In this document: one piece after another, positions 1 to 9,092 of the stretch
How the letters are laid out: each line of letters starts with the position of its first letter
Position numbering within the stretch: the stretch's first letter is position 1
NCBI GenBank assembly: GCA_045657945.1
Contig: JAZOUB010000029.1
Span: forward strand, 1-64,000
Direction of reading: 5' to 3'
Source: HGM04593 sp045657945
GTDB lineage: Bacteria > Bacteroidota > Bacteroidia > Bacteroidales > Bacteroidaceae
DNA length: 64,000 nt
Notes under the pieces: generated by a model
What the model saw: only the letters and a program-made list of their open reading frames with translations
Databases searched by the model: none
Told to the model about the DNA's origin: nothing
Position numbers and translations under genes: made by a program

Positions 1-11
1 TAAAGGACACA

Positions 12-195
12 ACTTGAACCCTGGTGATTTTTGGATTAAGTGAGAGGAATGTTCGCCCGCTAGTTAGGTGCTCGCCTTGGCGAGTGACTAACTGAGGAAG
101 GTCCGCATCACCCAAAAATCAACAGAAAGGTTCAAGTGGCAACACCTTTTTGACCGAGGGATGTCGCCCAGCGACTCCTGAGCAAAGAAAAGGTG
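12..195. other. Foldable, possibly structured-RNA segment
   Basis: No coding frame is convincing here, but complementary segments are dense and nested. 12-20 pairs with 129-137 (9 bp) and 25-34 with 112-121 (10 bp). Inside them 62-67 pairs with 88-93 and 71-76 with 79-84 as a stacked hairpin with a TT loop. Next to it 143-150 pairs with 188-195 and 163-167 with 171-175. Bases 1-5 could also pair with 203-207, so the structure may begin left of the window. Such nesting suggests a non-coding RNA or a mobile palindromic element. The family and the strand are unknown to me. Confidence 0.4.
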
Positions 196-225
196 GACTG
201 GACTTTAGGTGTGCCGGGGCTTTTC

Positions 226-248
226 GTTCTTTTGGCCGCCAAAAGAAC
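226..248. repeat. Perfect 10-bp inverted repeat with CCG loop
   Basis: 226-235 is the exact reverse complement of 239-248, with a 3-base loop. There is no T-run beside it, so a simple terminator is not supported. It may be part of the foldable segment to its left or a dispersed palindromic repeat. Confidence 0.55.
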
Positions 249-314
249 ATGAAAGAACGACTTGAAGAAAATACAAGTGAATGATTAAGGTTGGAGACTG
301 CCGTGAAATATAAT

Positions 315-525
315 GGTGAGCGAAAGCGATACCGACACTGTTTTTTTGCGACCGTTCCTCAATATCTTACTTTCAGAATTTTTAATTTATATGCTTATCC
401 ACACTAAATTTCTACCGAGCCGGGGACTTTCGCTCGCCGTTATAACTACCGCATGAGGGCATGCCTAAAAGGCAACAGCACGCCAGGCCGACGCCTGAGG
501 AAAAGCAGCAGCGTTACAGCCCTCA
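315..525. repeat. Gene-free stretch with distant inverted repeats
   Basis: Two longer-range complementary pairs are visible. 315-326 pairs with about 428-439 over 12 bp with one G-T pair, and ATGAGGGC near 453-460 pairs with GCCCTCAT near 518-525. Short frames here have no recognisable protein features. The stretch looks like decayed or mobile intergenic DNA. Confidence 0.35.
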
Positions 526-529
526 TATA

Positions 530-567
530 CCCCTCTGCCTGCGGCACCTCCCCTAAGACAGGGGAGG
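530..567. repeat. REP-like palindrome
   Basis: CCTCCCCT (547-554) and AGGGGAGG (560-567) form a perfect 8-bp stem with a 5-base loop, preceded by a CCTCTGCCTGCGGCA-type sequence. From memory, this kind of sequence recurs between genes in many gut bacterial genomes. Within the window it occurs once. Confidence 0.45.
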
Positions 568-634
568 AATTAAATTTCCTTTCCGCCCTTTTGGGCTTTT
601 GACCTTTGAATACATGTTGCAAACAATGTCGGGC

Positions 635-654
635 GGACACGGCATGCCGTGTCC
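635..654. repeat. Perfect 20-bp palindrome
   Basis: GGACACGGCATGCCGTGTCC is its own reverse complement, with no loop. It lies in the gene-free leftmost segment, downstream of the lipoprotein gene that ends at 732. It could be a protein-binding site or a dispersed repeat. Confidence 0.6.
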
Positions 655-669
655 CTACCATGAAACAAA

Positions 670-700
670 AAAGGGCGCGCTTTTCGTGAGCGCACCCTTT
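670..700 (-). terminator. Terminator of the 616-residue lipoprotein gene
   Basis: 670-681 pairs with 689-700 over 12 bp with one mismatch. Read on the minus strand the stem is followed by a T-run. It lies 31 bp beyond the stop codon of the lipoprotein gene. Confidence 0.75.
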
Positions 701-731
701 AACATTTTCATATCTTGCAATATCAATCAAA

Positions 732-2582
732 TCATTCCATTCCTGCATTAAGGAATGAGTTGTCAATCTTCTTGAAGAGTGAAACCTTACCCACGACCTG
801 GGCTTTGAGTTCCATGTTTACACGAGCTGCAGGAGCCGCAGATCCACCCTCTTCCTCAGGAACAGACTCAAGCAAGCTTGTCATGTCAAGAGCAAAACCA
901 CCATTACGGTTACCATAGAACGCATTATTGCCCGACACTACAATGAGTCCATTTACAGGGAATGTTATCACGCCATCTGCATAGACACCGCAGAGACCGG
1001 CCTCTTTTACAGCCTCCTTGGTCGCGCCCAAAGCATCAGCCTTGTACCACGCCATAGAAGTGATGCCAATCAAGCCGTCACCAAAGTCAAGTCCGGTGCT
1101 CTGAACACCGGCAATCCACACGCCCTGCGGGTCAGTTGCATCAATCTCGATGTAACTACCGGTATCGTAGGAGCTTGCATCAGGATACAACGAAGACTGA
1201 GGACCGTAAGGATCTATCAAGCGGTAAAGACCCGGCTGGTACTTATTCTCTACCACCTTTACATAGTGCGAAGAAACAGACTTGCCCAAGAAAGGTGCAA
1301 CCACATCATCGGTGTAGAGCGCGTAGCCAAGTGACTGCCAAGGATTGCTGTCCGCAGCCACCCAGAACTCAAATTCGGCAGTGTGAGTCTCTATAACCTC
1401 ACCCTCGGCAGTGTATGTAACCGCCACAGCCTTATAATTGCCGCTATTGGCCATGGGACAAGCATAAAAACCTCCCTCCACCAATGTATCGCATGCCACG
1501 CTGCCGGCAAGCATGCCACCGACAATAGCATCCGTGTCTTCATCGGCGTCAACGACTGCTATAAGATAACGAGCCACATCAGTTCCCTTGGAAACCGATA
1601 CTACAGCATTGTCCACTCCATTGGCATCAAGATAATGCCCCCTGAACTGCATTGCAAAACTGTAGTCCGGAGCCACAAAACCATCAAGCTGGAATTTTTC
1701 AACGCCACAACCAAATGATTCTTCGGCATTACCACCCCACTGCGTGCTGACAACATAGGCAAGATTAAATGTAAACAATCCCTTCTCGGCATCATAGGTA
1801 CAAGGGAACTCCTCATATGAACCTTCTACACCGGCCAAAGGAGAGTGAGGCATATCGGTTACAGTAACCTGTCCATATTTAAAATTCGTTGCAGCATACT
1901 GCGGAAGCACCCCACAAGCACCGGTCAGCCTGTCATACTCCACAGTAAGGTTCATAGTATTTTGGATACCCTGTATGCAGAACTGCGCATCAGTATCATT
2001 GACCAGACACTCACGATAGTACACTTCCAGGCCAGGCTGTTCGCCACTCCAATACACTGTTGGATAGTATGTTCCTTCACCTATCTTCTCCCACTCGCTC
2101 CATGGTGCCGGAACGCCAACCTCAAGAGAGTACACAGCATTGCCAAGAGCCGCTGCATATTCGCCGGCAATGGCAAGAGAAATCTTTGCATACCTGTCAT
2201 ACTCGAGCACTGCACCCTCTTTTACGGTGACAGTATATATAGCCGACTGGGCTGCATCGGAAAACTCCACAGCATCGGGCAGTTCAAACCACGCATCGGC
2301 AAGACTGTCGGCCGTAACAATTATGGGCACACGAACAGCACCGTCCACCCCCACACGGTTCACTGCAACATCAAAGGATTTTGCATCAATAGCAATCTCC
2401 ACCTTGCTACCGTTATCTTTAGGGAAATACACCTGAGCCGGAGTTTCGTCGGCAGGCTCTTTACAAGCAGTGAAGCACAGCACCAGCACTGCAAGAGCCA
2501 AAAACTTATTCACTACACGCTCAACAAGGGACAATTCACATCCCATGGCGCATCTTTTCATTTCAAGGTTCTTCTTTTTCAT
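732..2582 (-). CDS. Surface lipoprotein of the SusCD locus (616 aa)
   Basis: Predicted lipoprotein, probably outer-membrane. A signal peptide ends in the lipobox LCFTAC with the lipidated cysteine at residue 40. The following KEPADE resembles the acidic surface-export signal known for Bacteroidota lipoproteins. The middle has beta-rich, Calx-beta-like stretches. Residues about 413-570 closely resemble residues about 152-312 of the neighbouring 318-residue lipoprotein, sharing a W-QS-G-ALYT-D start and an L-DPYG segment. The role is probably glycan or ligand binding beside SusC/SusD, inferred from position. It has its own consensus promoter at 2606-2636, and a terminator separates it from the upstream gene, so it can be expressed separately. 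The first Met gives a long n-region; Met8 is an alternative start. Confidence 0.8.
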   Translation of the reverse strand: MKKKNLEMKRCAMGCELSLVERVVNKFLALAVLVLCFTACKEPADETPAQVYFPKDNGSKVEIAIDAKSFDVAVNRVGVDGAVRVPIIVTADSLADAWFELPDAVEFSDAAQSAIYTVTVKEGAVLEYDRYAKISLAIAGEYAAALGNAVYSLEVGVPAPWSEWEKIGEGTYYPTVYWSGEQPGLEVYYRECLVNDTDAQFCIQGIQNTMNLTVEYDRLTGACGVLPQYAATNFKYGQVTVTDMPHSPLAGVEGSYEEFPCTYDAEKGLFTFNLAYVVSTQWGGNAEESFGCGVEKFQLDGFVAPDYSFAMQFRGHYLDANGVDNAVVSVSKGTDVARYLIAVVDADEDTDAIVGGMLAGSVACDTLVEGGFYACPMANSGNYKAVAVTYTAEGEVIETHTAEFEFWVAADSNPWQSLGYALYTDDVVAPFLGKSVSSHYVKVVENKYQPGLYRLIDPYGPQSSLYPDASSYDTGSYIEIDATDPQGVWIAGVQSTGLDFGDGLIGITSMAWYKADALGATKEAVKEAGLCGVYADGVITFPVNGLIVVSGNNAFYGNRNGGFALDMTSLLESVPEEEGGSAAPAARVNMELKAQVVGKVSLFKKIDNSFLNAGME

Positions 2583-2605
2583 AAAATCGAACGTTATTCA
2601 GGTTA

Positions 2606-2636
2606 CAAAAGTAACACATTTTCTGCGCACCACAAA
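2606..2636 (-). promoter_or_regulatory. Consensus Bacteroidales promoter for the 616-aa lipoprotein
   Basis: On the minus strand TTTG (2633-2636) is followed after exactly 19 bp by TACTTTTG (2606-2613), a full match to the -33/-7 consensus. The start codon follows after about 24 bp, giving a short 5' leader. Confidence 0.75.
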
Positions 2637-2722
2637 TTAAAAACTGCTATTTCACCTATTTATCACATTGTTTCGGGCGAACACAAGAAGACACCATCAA
2701 CATTCGACACCATGGAAAAAGC

Positions 2723-2755
2723 AAAAAAGCGAACCCGCAAAGGATTCGCTTTTTT
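2723..2755 (-). terminator. Terminator of the susC operon
   Basis: Perfect 11-bp stem (2723-2733 with 2745-2755) whose arms are AAAAAAGCGAA and its complement, giving a T-run in both directions. It lies 24 bp after the stop codon of the 318-residue lipoprotein gene. Confidence 0.85.
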
Positions 2756-2778
2756 GTGTATATTACTGAGTATTTTGA

Positions 2779-3735
2779 TTATTCAGCAAGTGTTGTAGTA
2801 CTCAAGTCAACCTTGAACAAATTGTTAGCATTTGACGGATACAAACCACCGCCGTTGTAATCGGCCATGCTGATCAACATTGTATTAGCAGGGAATGTGA
2901 TGCAGAGGTTCTCATCGAGTGTACCGCAGTAACCTGCAGCCTTTACAGCCTCGAATGAGTTACCCTTTGTCATGTAGTAGTATGCCATACAACCGAATGT
3001 AAACTCACCGTAACCCCAGTCCATACCAGAGGCGTGGTAGCCATCCATGTAAACACCCTCGGGATCCTCGCAGTTGAAGAGCATGTAGTGCTGCTTGGAT
3101 GCATCGTAGTCTTCAGGAGTATTGTATGGATATGCAGCACCGTATGGATCAACAAGGCGGATGATAGCAGGATTCTCAACCGCCTGCTCAGCCTCTACCT
3201 CATAAGTCAAGTTTTGAACACTGAAGAATGTTGAAACCAAATCCTCTGTGTAGAGAGCCTTACCGATTGACTGCCAGCTGTACTCAATCTGAATTGAAAT
3301 GCTTGTAGTCTTGTTACCGGTAAGTGACTCATTGTGCTCGAAGTAGTTTACAGAGTCAACAACGAATGCAATATTTGCTTTATAATTTGCACCAATAGCA
3401 ATGTTTGCATAATCAATATCAATAATGAACTCTGCATAATCCTGACCATCCTCGAAGCTAACTGCAGCTGTATCAAATGTCATAACATCATTGTTGAGTT
3501 TAACATCAAGAGGAAGGGTCACATTACCTTTGGAATTGTTACGGAATACCTTGACAGCCACCTGAGCCAGTGTATCCGAAGCAGAGAGGAGATAGCTTGA
3601 TTCCTTCTGCTCAAATGAGTATGTAGGCACACTTGTGGTATCATAAGCATCCCAAGAGCCCTCTTCACTACAAGATGCAAAGAATCCTGCAGTCAAGGCC
3701 ATTGCCATTACCATAAATGATTTGAATATTTTCAT
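2779..3735 (-). CDS. SusCD-associated surface lipoprotein (318 aa)
   Basis: Third gene of the susC operon. The signal peptide ends FFASC with the lipidated cysteine at residue 22, followed by SEE, which resembles the Bacteroidota surface-export signal. Residues about 30-150 look like a beta-sandwich domain. Residues about 152-312 form a module shared with the C-terminal part of the next lipoprotein (616 aa). In known loci such proteins assist SusD in capturing a glycan at the cell surface; the ligand cannot be read from sequence. A GC-rich hairpin separates it from susD and a strong terminator follows. Confidence 0.82.
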   Translation of the reverse strand: MKIFKSFMVMAMALTAGFFASCSEEGSWDAYDTTSVPTYSFEQKESSYLLSASDTLAQVAVKVFRNNSKGNVTLPLDVKLNNDVMTFDTAAVSFEDGQDYAEFIIDIDYANIAIGANYKANIAFVVDSVNYFEHNESLTGNKTTSISIQIEYSWQSIGKALYTEDLVSTFFSVQNLTYEVEAEQAVENPAIIRLVDPYGAAYPYNTPEDYDASKQHYMLFNCEDPEGVYMDGYHASGMDWGYGEFTFGCMAYYYMTKGNSFEAVKAAGYCGTLDENLCITFPANTMLISMADYNGGGLYPSNANNLFKVDLSTTTLAE

Positions 3736-3769
3736 AATCTCTGAATTTTATTTTTTGTTCTACAAAATC

Positions 3770-3789
3770 CCCCCCACCCCTGCGGGGGG
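3770..3789 (-). terminator. Intra-operon G/C hairpin between susD and the lipoprotein gene
   Basis: Six C (3770-3775) face six G (3784-3789) across an 8-base loop; on the minus strand the stem is followed by ATTTTG. It lies between the susD stop and the next start codon. It could partly terminate transcription or stabilise the susCD mRNA end, lowering expression of the lipoprotein. The T-run is weak. Confidence 0.4.
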
Positions 3790-3806
3790 CAGGGAAAATC
3801 AAGTTA

Positions 3807-5423
3807 TTACTCTTTAACAGGTTCTGGGTATGATGCTGTTGGGTTATTGTCAGACTCCTCCAACAATACGTTAGCCTCAATTTCGCTTTGTGGAATTGGA
3901 AGAATCATACCATCACTACCAGCAGGCACAAAGAATATTGCATCAGGCTCAAAACCACCACCACGACGGTCCAAATCCTTATTCAAACGCAACAAGTCGC
4001 CATAAGAGAAGCCCTCACCCCAAAGCTCGATACGACGCTGGAACCAAACCTTGTCCTGAACAGCCTGAGCAGTCAATTCCTGACCCTCTTTTGCTGCGCA
4101 AGTGTACTGGGGGTCACGGTATGTCTTGACAAAGTTCTCCAATGTAGCAGCACCTGTTGCAGGGTCACCAGCCATAGCCTGAGCCTCGGCAAGGATGAGG
4201 TACATCTCCTCAACACGCATCAAAGGAATCTCGTTAGCATTTGTAGATGTACCAAGCACATCCTTGTAGCAACCGAACTTCATCTGAGTGTAAGCTGGAA
4301 TCTTTTTTTCTGCAACATATGCAGCCTGAGCGTCGTCAATGTTTGGAGACTGCTTGTTCTCATCCAACCACCAGCCCTTGCGAACGTCTGTTGCAGGAAT
4401 CTGTGTATAGAGAGCCTTATTGATCCTTCTCCAAGCACCTACAGATGCATAACCGTAGTTGAGTGAACCCATGTGTGATGGGAAGTTACAGATACCCGAT
4501 GTTACAGGACGGTCTGTCTCGGCTACAACAATACCCCACATCCAAGAGGCATCTTCTGTATCGCTGAAACCTGGGTGGTCAACATCTGACATAGTATAAG
4601 GAGTTGCAGCAGTATTGTCGATAGCAGCCTGCGCATCGGCAGCAGCTGCTGCCCAGTTGTTCATTACAAGGTTAACACGTGCACGAATACCGTAAGCAAC
4701 AGCAAGGTCAACATAACGTTTGTCCTCACGTGTCAATGATGTTGAAGAAAGGAGTTCGATAGCAGTGTTGATGTCGTTCATAATGAGCTCATATGTCTCG
4801 GCAAGTGTAGAACGCTTGCAACCCTCATTTGGAACGGCCTCATAGTTCTCTTCTGTAATAAGAAGAACACCAGGCTTACTCTCATTACCAACATAGGTAT
4901 GCTGGAAGTACTGTGCAAGAGTGAAATAATCAAAGGCACGTACTGCCAAAGCCTGAGCAAGGTAGTATTTTGACTCATCATCAGTAGGCTCATATGTACC
5001 GATAGCCTGAACAACTACGTTAGTAGCAGAAATCTGCTTGTAGGCTGTTGACCATATTGAATAAGGCGCAAAGTTCTTATAGTTCAAGTCTGTGTGAAGA
5101 AGTGAGCTAGCGAACCAGTTGTAACCAATATTATCAGATACCATATCCATACCACGTGAATCGGTAAGCATCATTGTAGTAGGATAGAAGAAGTCGTTGT
5201 GGTTACCCTCACCTGTCAATTTACCAAAGTCGTAGAATCCGGCAGGGATAGCTGCGATACTTGCCTTTACTCGGTCTGGGTTAGCGGCAACAGCATCAAT
5301 CTTCTGCTCTGAAGTCACTGTAGAACCCATTGGCGCTGTATCAAGGTCGTTACAGCTCACCAAAGCAAGAGCCGCAAACGCCGATGCAACAAATTTATAT
5401 TTAAAATTCCTCATAATATTCAC
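3807..5423 (-). CDS. susD: SusD/RagB family nutrient-binding lipoprotein
   Basis: 538 residues, the usual SusD size. The signal peptide ends LALVSC with the lipidated cysteine at residue 24. The RagB/SusD fold shows in helical TPR-like segments, for example LAQALAVRAFDYFTLAQYF, which is a family hallmark, and the C-terminal IPQSEIEAN motif. SusD proteins sit on the outer face of the outer membrane and act as a lid on the SusC channel, delivering oligosaccharides or other ligands. It starts 11 bp after susC ends, so the two are surely co-transcribed. The substrate is unknown. Confidence 0.95.
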   Translation of the reverse strand: MNIMRNFKYKFVASAFAALALVSCNDLDTAPMGSTVTSEQKIDAVAANPDRVKASIAAIPAGFYDFGKLTGEGNHNDFFYPTTMMLTDSRGMDMVSDNIGYNWFASSLLHTDLNYKNFAPYSIWSTAYKQISATNVVVQAIGTYEPTDDESKYYLAQALAVRAFDYFTLAQYFQHTYVGNESKPGVLLITEENYEAVPNEGCKRSTLAETYELIMNDINTAIELLSSTSLTREDKRYVDLAVAYGIRARVNLVMNNWAAAAADAQAAIDNTAATPYTMSDVDHPGFSDTEDASWMWGIVVAETDRPVTSGICNFPSHMGSLNYGYASVGAWRRINKALYTQIPATDVRKGWWLDENKQSPNIDDAQAAYVAEKKIPAYTQMKFGCYKDVLGTSTNANEIPLMRVEEMYLILAEAQAMAGDPATGAATLENFVKTYRDPQYTCAAKEGQELTAQAVQDKVWFQRRIELWGEGFSYGDLLRLNKDLDRRGGGFEPDAIFFVPAGSDGMILPIPQSEIEANVLLEESDNNPTASYPEPVKE

Positions 5424-5434
5424 TGTTTAAATTA

Positions 5435-8400
5435 TTAGAATGTTACCTTGATACCACCAGAGATTGTACGCAATGCGCTATAACGAGAAGCGTTTGAAGA
5501 CATTGTTGCCTGACGAGCATCCAAGCCCTGACGAGCTGTGAACAAAGCTACATTGTCAGCTGCGCCATAGATGCGAACAGAGTTCAAGCCAATTGCACGC
5601 ATCCACTTCTTTGGCAATGTGTAACCAAAGGTGATGTTGTTCAATGAAAGGTAGTTTGAAGACACCAACCAACGATCTGAAAGCGAGTTAGCATACTTAT
5701 CAGATGTGTTCAAACGTGGAACATCTGTAAAACGGTTCTCAGGAGTCCAAGCGTTTGCAATATCATTATGCCAATTGTGACCTACGTTGTTTGAGTTACC
5801 ACCGTGCATAAATGCCGCGTATGAGTTGTCATAGAGCTTACCGCCCAACTGGTATGAGAACTGGATAGAGAAGTCGAAACCATAGAACTCAAGGCTTGTA
5901 CCGAAACCACCATATACATCGGGAGCCAAATCACCAGTTACATCACAATAGGTCTTGTTTGCAGCACTCCAATCAGATGTAACGTACACCTCAGGTACAA
6001 AAGCAGCCTTCTCCTCATCTGTTGCATCTGAAGGAGCTGTAGTTTTAGCATAGTAGAGAGCAAGACCAGTGTTAGGATCTACACCTGCATACTTTGGCAA
6101 ATAGAGCTGATAGTAGCTTTCACCCTCACGGTAGATAGTTGTACCATCGATGTACTCACCATTGTAGTCAGGGCAGAGCTCGTTGATAACGTTCTTCTGG
6201 AATGTTGCATTTGCAAAGATATCCCAACGGAAGTTACGCTTGTCGATAGCAGTAGAGTTAAGTTCGATTTCAACACCGCTGTTTGTCATTGAACCAACGT
6301 TCACTGGCATAGATGTGTAACCGTTTGATGGAGCAACCGCCTGATAGTCGAGCATATCGCTTGTGCGACGACCAAAGTACTCAACTGTACCGCTCAACTT
6401 GCCCTTGAACAAAGAGAAGTCAATACCAACATTGTATGCATTACTCTTCTCCCAAGTAAGTTCAGGGTTACCCTTGTATGTCAAGAGACCATCAGAAAAA
6501 GAACCATTAGAACCCTGCATCTTGTACTGATCAAGGTATGCATAGTAGTTACCGATGTTGTCGTTACCCTGCTGACCGAAAGAAGCCTTGAGCTTCAAGA
6601 TGTCAATCCAGTTAACCTTCTTCATGAAGTTCTCCTTGCTGATAACCCAAGCAGCTGATGCTGACCAGAAGTTACCCCAACGGTTGTCTGGGTGGAAACG
6701 TGAAGAAGCATCACGACGATAAGAACCGCTGATGAAGTATCTCTCGGCATAGTCATAGTTCAAACGGCCGAAGAAACCACGTGTTGCATACTCTGTATAT
6801 GCACCACCACCAGTCTTCTGGTCAATAGTATTGTTGATTGTAAAGTCACCTGGTTTGTAGAGGTTCTGACCATTAGCATATACATACTCCTGATTCCAGT
6901 TGAACGCCTCGTAACCGAGTGTAAGGTCGATTGTGTGGTTGTTAGCAAATGTCTTGTTATAGTTTGCAAGATACTGCTGATTGAAAGAGAACGTACGTGT
7001 CTGCTGCTGTGTTGCAGTACCGCCATATTTCACGCTCTGACCGTACAAAGCATTACCTATGTCGTGGTAACGAGTATTGTCAATATGTGTACCGAGAGAC
7101 GCTGTCAACTTAAGGCCCTTTACTGGAGTGATTTCAGCAAACCACTTACCGTTGAAGATATCCATAAGATACTCCTGAGTATTGTAAATGAGGTCACTCT
7201 TTGGGTTTGATATTGACATATAGTTACGTGTGTTAGGAGTTGAAAGACCATCACCGTAGTCATATACCGGGTTACCGGTTGTTGCATCCATCGCGATGCT
7301 GCCATCGGCATTACGCACGTAGAATGGATATACAGGAGCAAGAGTATTTGCAATACCAAACACGTTCATTGAAGAGTTTGCTGTTGTCTGATCACCAGGG
7401 TAGCGGCTAGTGCTGTTTGTATAAGCGATACCGGCACCAACCTTCAACCACTTCTTTGCCTGATAGTCAACATTCAAACGTGTAGAGAGACGGTCGAAAC
7501 CAGAGTTGTCGATGATACCGCCATCCTCGAGGTAACCAGCAGAGAAGTAGTAGTTCACCTTGTCAGTACCACCTGCTACAGAGAAGTTGTACTCCTGACG
7601 CATCTGGCTGTCGATCATACCTGCAGTCCAATCATCGGGTGTATAATAGTACTTGCCATCGCTGTAACCGAGTGTTGCGCGTGGATCAACCTTACCGTCA
7701 AGACCGATGAGACCGTTAGCACCATTGAGGCTGTACATCTGATAACCGAGTTTTGAGAACAAACTTGAGTTAGCATAGGTGTGAGCATTGAAAGGTGACT
7801 GACCAAGTGAGTACACAGCCTCGTTGTACAACGCCTTGTACAGAGTCTCCATATACTGGTTTGCAGATGTCATTACATCGTAGTTACCAATCTGACGCTG
7901 GTTAACACCCCACTTTGCATCGAAAGAAACACGTGCGTTACCGCTGTTACCCTTCTTTGTTGTAACCATAATTACACCGTTTGCACCACGTGCACCATAA
8001 AGGGCAGCTGCAGCAGCATCCTTCAACACTGACATACTCTCGATATCGGCAGGGTTGATAGATGAAATGTCACCGTCAAAAGGCATACCGTCAACAACAT
8101 ACAATGGCTTGTCAACCGCGTTGATTGAACCGATACCACGTACGCGGATTGTTGCAGACTCACCAGGCTGACCGTTTGAGCTCAACACCTGCACACCGGC
8201 GATAGCACCTGAAAGTGCGTTTGTTACGTTAGAAACCTGACGCTTCTCGATGTTCTCAGCCTTAACGACTGAAGCAGAACCGGTAAACGCCGACTTCTTA
8301 GCTGTACCGTAAGCAATAACCACTACGTCATCAAGGGTAACGCCATCCTCAACGAGGACAATCTTCATTGGCTTACCTCTCTGAATCTGTACCTCCTGTG

Positions 8401-8641
8401 TTGTCATACCAACGTATGATACACGAAGAGTTGTTGCTGTTGAAGGCACATTTTCAATTGTAAAATTACCATCCATATCTGTGCTGGCACCAACAGTAGT
8501 ACCAATCACGAACACAGAGGCACCGAAAACAGGCTCGCCGTCACCCTCAGAGTAAACCTTACCCGTGATAGTTGAGGTCTGCGCTGTTGCCATACCTATA
8601 CCCATACAGATAAAGGTCAATAGAAATAGCACTCTTTTCAT
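5435..8641 (-). CDS. susC: SusC/RagA family TonB-dependent outer membrane transporter
   Basis: 1068 residues. The signal peptide ends ATAQ (about residue 21). An N-terminal carboxypeptidase-regulatory-like domain follows (about 25-105: ITGKVYSEGDGEPVFGAS). The TonB plug comes next (about 115-235), with VRGIGSINA, PLYVVDGMPFDG and the SusC signature SVLKDAAAAALYGARGANGV. The rest is a 22-strand type beta barrel ending in an aromatic residue, ISGGIKVTF. There is no STN or anti-sigma contact domain, so regulation through a FecR-type partner is not indicated. It imports a ligand across the outer membrane using TonB energy; a TonB protein is encoded at 36836-37576. No sugar enzyme or regulator adjoins the operon. 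Confidence 0.96.
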   Translation of the reverse strand: MKRVLFLLTFICMGIGMATAQTSTITGKVYSEGDGEPVFGASVFVIGTTVGASTDMDGNFTIENVPSTATTLRVSYVGMTTQEVQIQRGKPMKIVLVEDGVTLDDVVVIAYGTAKKSAFTGSASVVKAENIEKRQVSNVTNALSGAIAGVQVLSSNGQPGESATIRVRGIGSINAVDKPLYVVDGMPFDGDISSINPADIESMSVLKDAAAAALYGARGANGVIMVTTKKGNSGNARVSFDAKWGVNQRQIGNYDVMTSANQYMETLYKALYNEAVYSLGQSPFNAHTYANSSLFSKLGYQMYSLNGANGLIGLDGKVDPRATLGYSDGKYYYTPDDWTAGMIDSQMRQEYNFSVAGGTDKVNYYFSAGYLEDGGIIDNSGFDRLSTRLNVDYQAKKWLKVGAGIAYTNSTSRYPGDQTTANSSMNVFGIANTLAPVYPFYVRNADGSIAMDATTGNPVYDYGDGLSTPNTRNYMSISNPKSDLIYNTQEYLMDIFNGKWFAEITPVKGLKLTASLGTHIDNTRYHDIGNALYGQSVKYGGTATQQQTRTFSFNQQYLANYNKTFANNHTIDLTLGYEAFNWNQEYVYANGQNLYKPGDFTINNTIDQKTGGGAYTEYATRGFFGRLNYDYAERYFISGSYRRDASSRFHPDNRWGNFWSASAAWVISKENFMKKVNWIDILKLKASFGQQGNDNIGNYYAYLDQYKMQGSNGSFSDGLLTYKGNPELTWEKSNAYNVGIDFSLFKGKLSGTVEYFGRRTSDMLDYQAVAPSNGYTSMPVNVGSMTNSGVEIELNSTAIDKRNFRWDIFANATFQKNVINELCPDYNGEYIDGTTIYREGESYYQLYLPKYAGVDPNTGLALYYAKTTAPSDATDEEKAAFVPEVYVTSDWSAANKTYCDVTGDLAPDVYGGFGTSLEFYGFDFSIQFSYQLGGKLYDNSYAAFMHGGNSNNVGHNWHNDIANAWTPENRFTDVPRLNTSDKYANSLSDRWLVSSNYLSLNNITFGYTLPKKWMRAIGLNSVRIYGAADNVALFTARQGLDARQATMSSNASRYSALRTISGGIKVTF

Positions 8642-8723
8642 AATAATGAATTTAAGTTAATAATAATAATGAATTTGTGTCTTTTTGTAAACTACATCTC
8701 CAATCAAATGGAAATGAATGGCG

Positions 8724-8755
8724 CGAAAGTACAAATTTTTACATAACAGTTAAAA
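8724..8755 (-). promoter_or_regulatory. Probable susC promoter
   Basis: On the minus strand TTTT (8752-8755), 20 bp, then TACTTTCG (8724-8731). This matches TAnnTTTG with one change, a variant common before Bacteroidales genes. The leader to the susC start is about 75 bases. Confidence 0.55.
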
Positions 8756-9092
8756 TAATTTAAGCACTTTTTTTCAACAAAACTGTTATTTTTTTATCAA
8801 AATGGCAATTTTACATACTTTTTGCTCATTCTCATCTGCATTGTGCAATAGAGTTAAAAACACCTCTGTAGCAAACTCTTCAACACACAAGGCACCTACA
8901 AAGCATATTATACAATTGATTATCAACAAATAACACGAACCAACGCATAAAACAGCCCATTTTTACAAAAAGTTAGTCAAAACAGACGGCATACTTGCAT
9001 TGAGATATTTTTAAAATGATTTCAGTTTCAACATTTTTTAACTAAAAGAAAAAATGGACGTTTCGCGCGTACATTATTATATTATATAAAGA
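8756..9092. other. AT-rich gene-free spacer upstream of susC
   Basis: Poly-A and poly-T rich DNA without a credible reading frame. Apart from the susC promoter at its left edge I see no palindrome or regulatory motif that I can name. An unlinked regulator of the locus may bind here. Confidence 0.5.

Noticed and set aside
1..140. RNase P RNA
   Set aside because: Only GAGGAAGGTCCG resembles the conserved core; the other conserved regions and the required length are missing.
1845..2798. 317-codon plus-strand frame opposite the 616-aa lipoprotein
   Set aside because: It runs through the lipoprotein signal peptide, promoter and terminator; composition is not protein-like.
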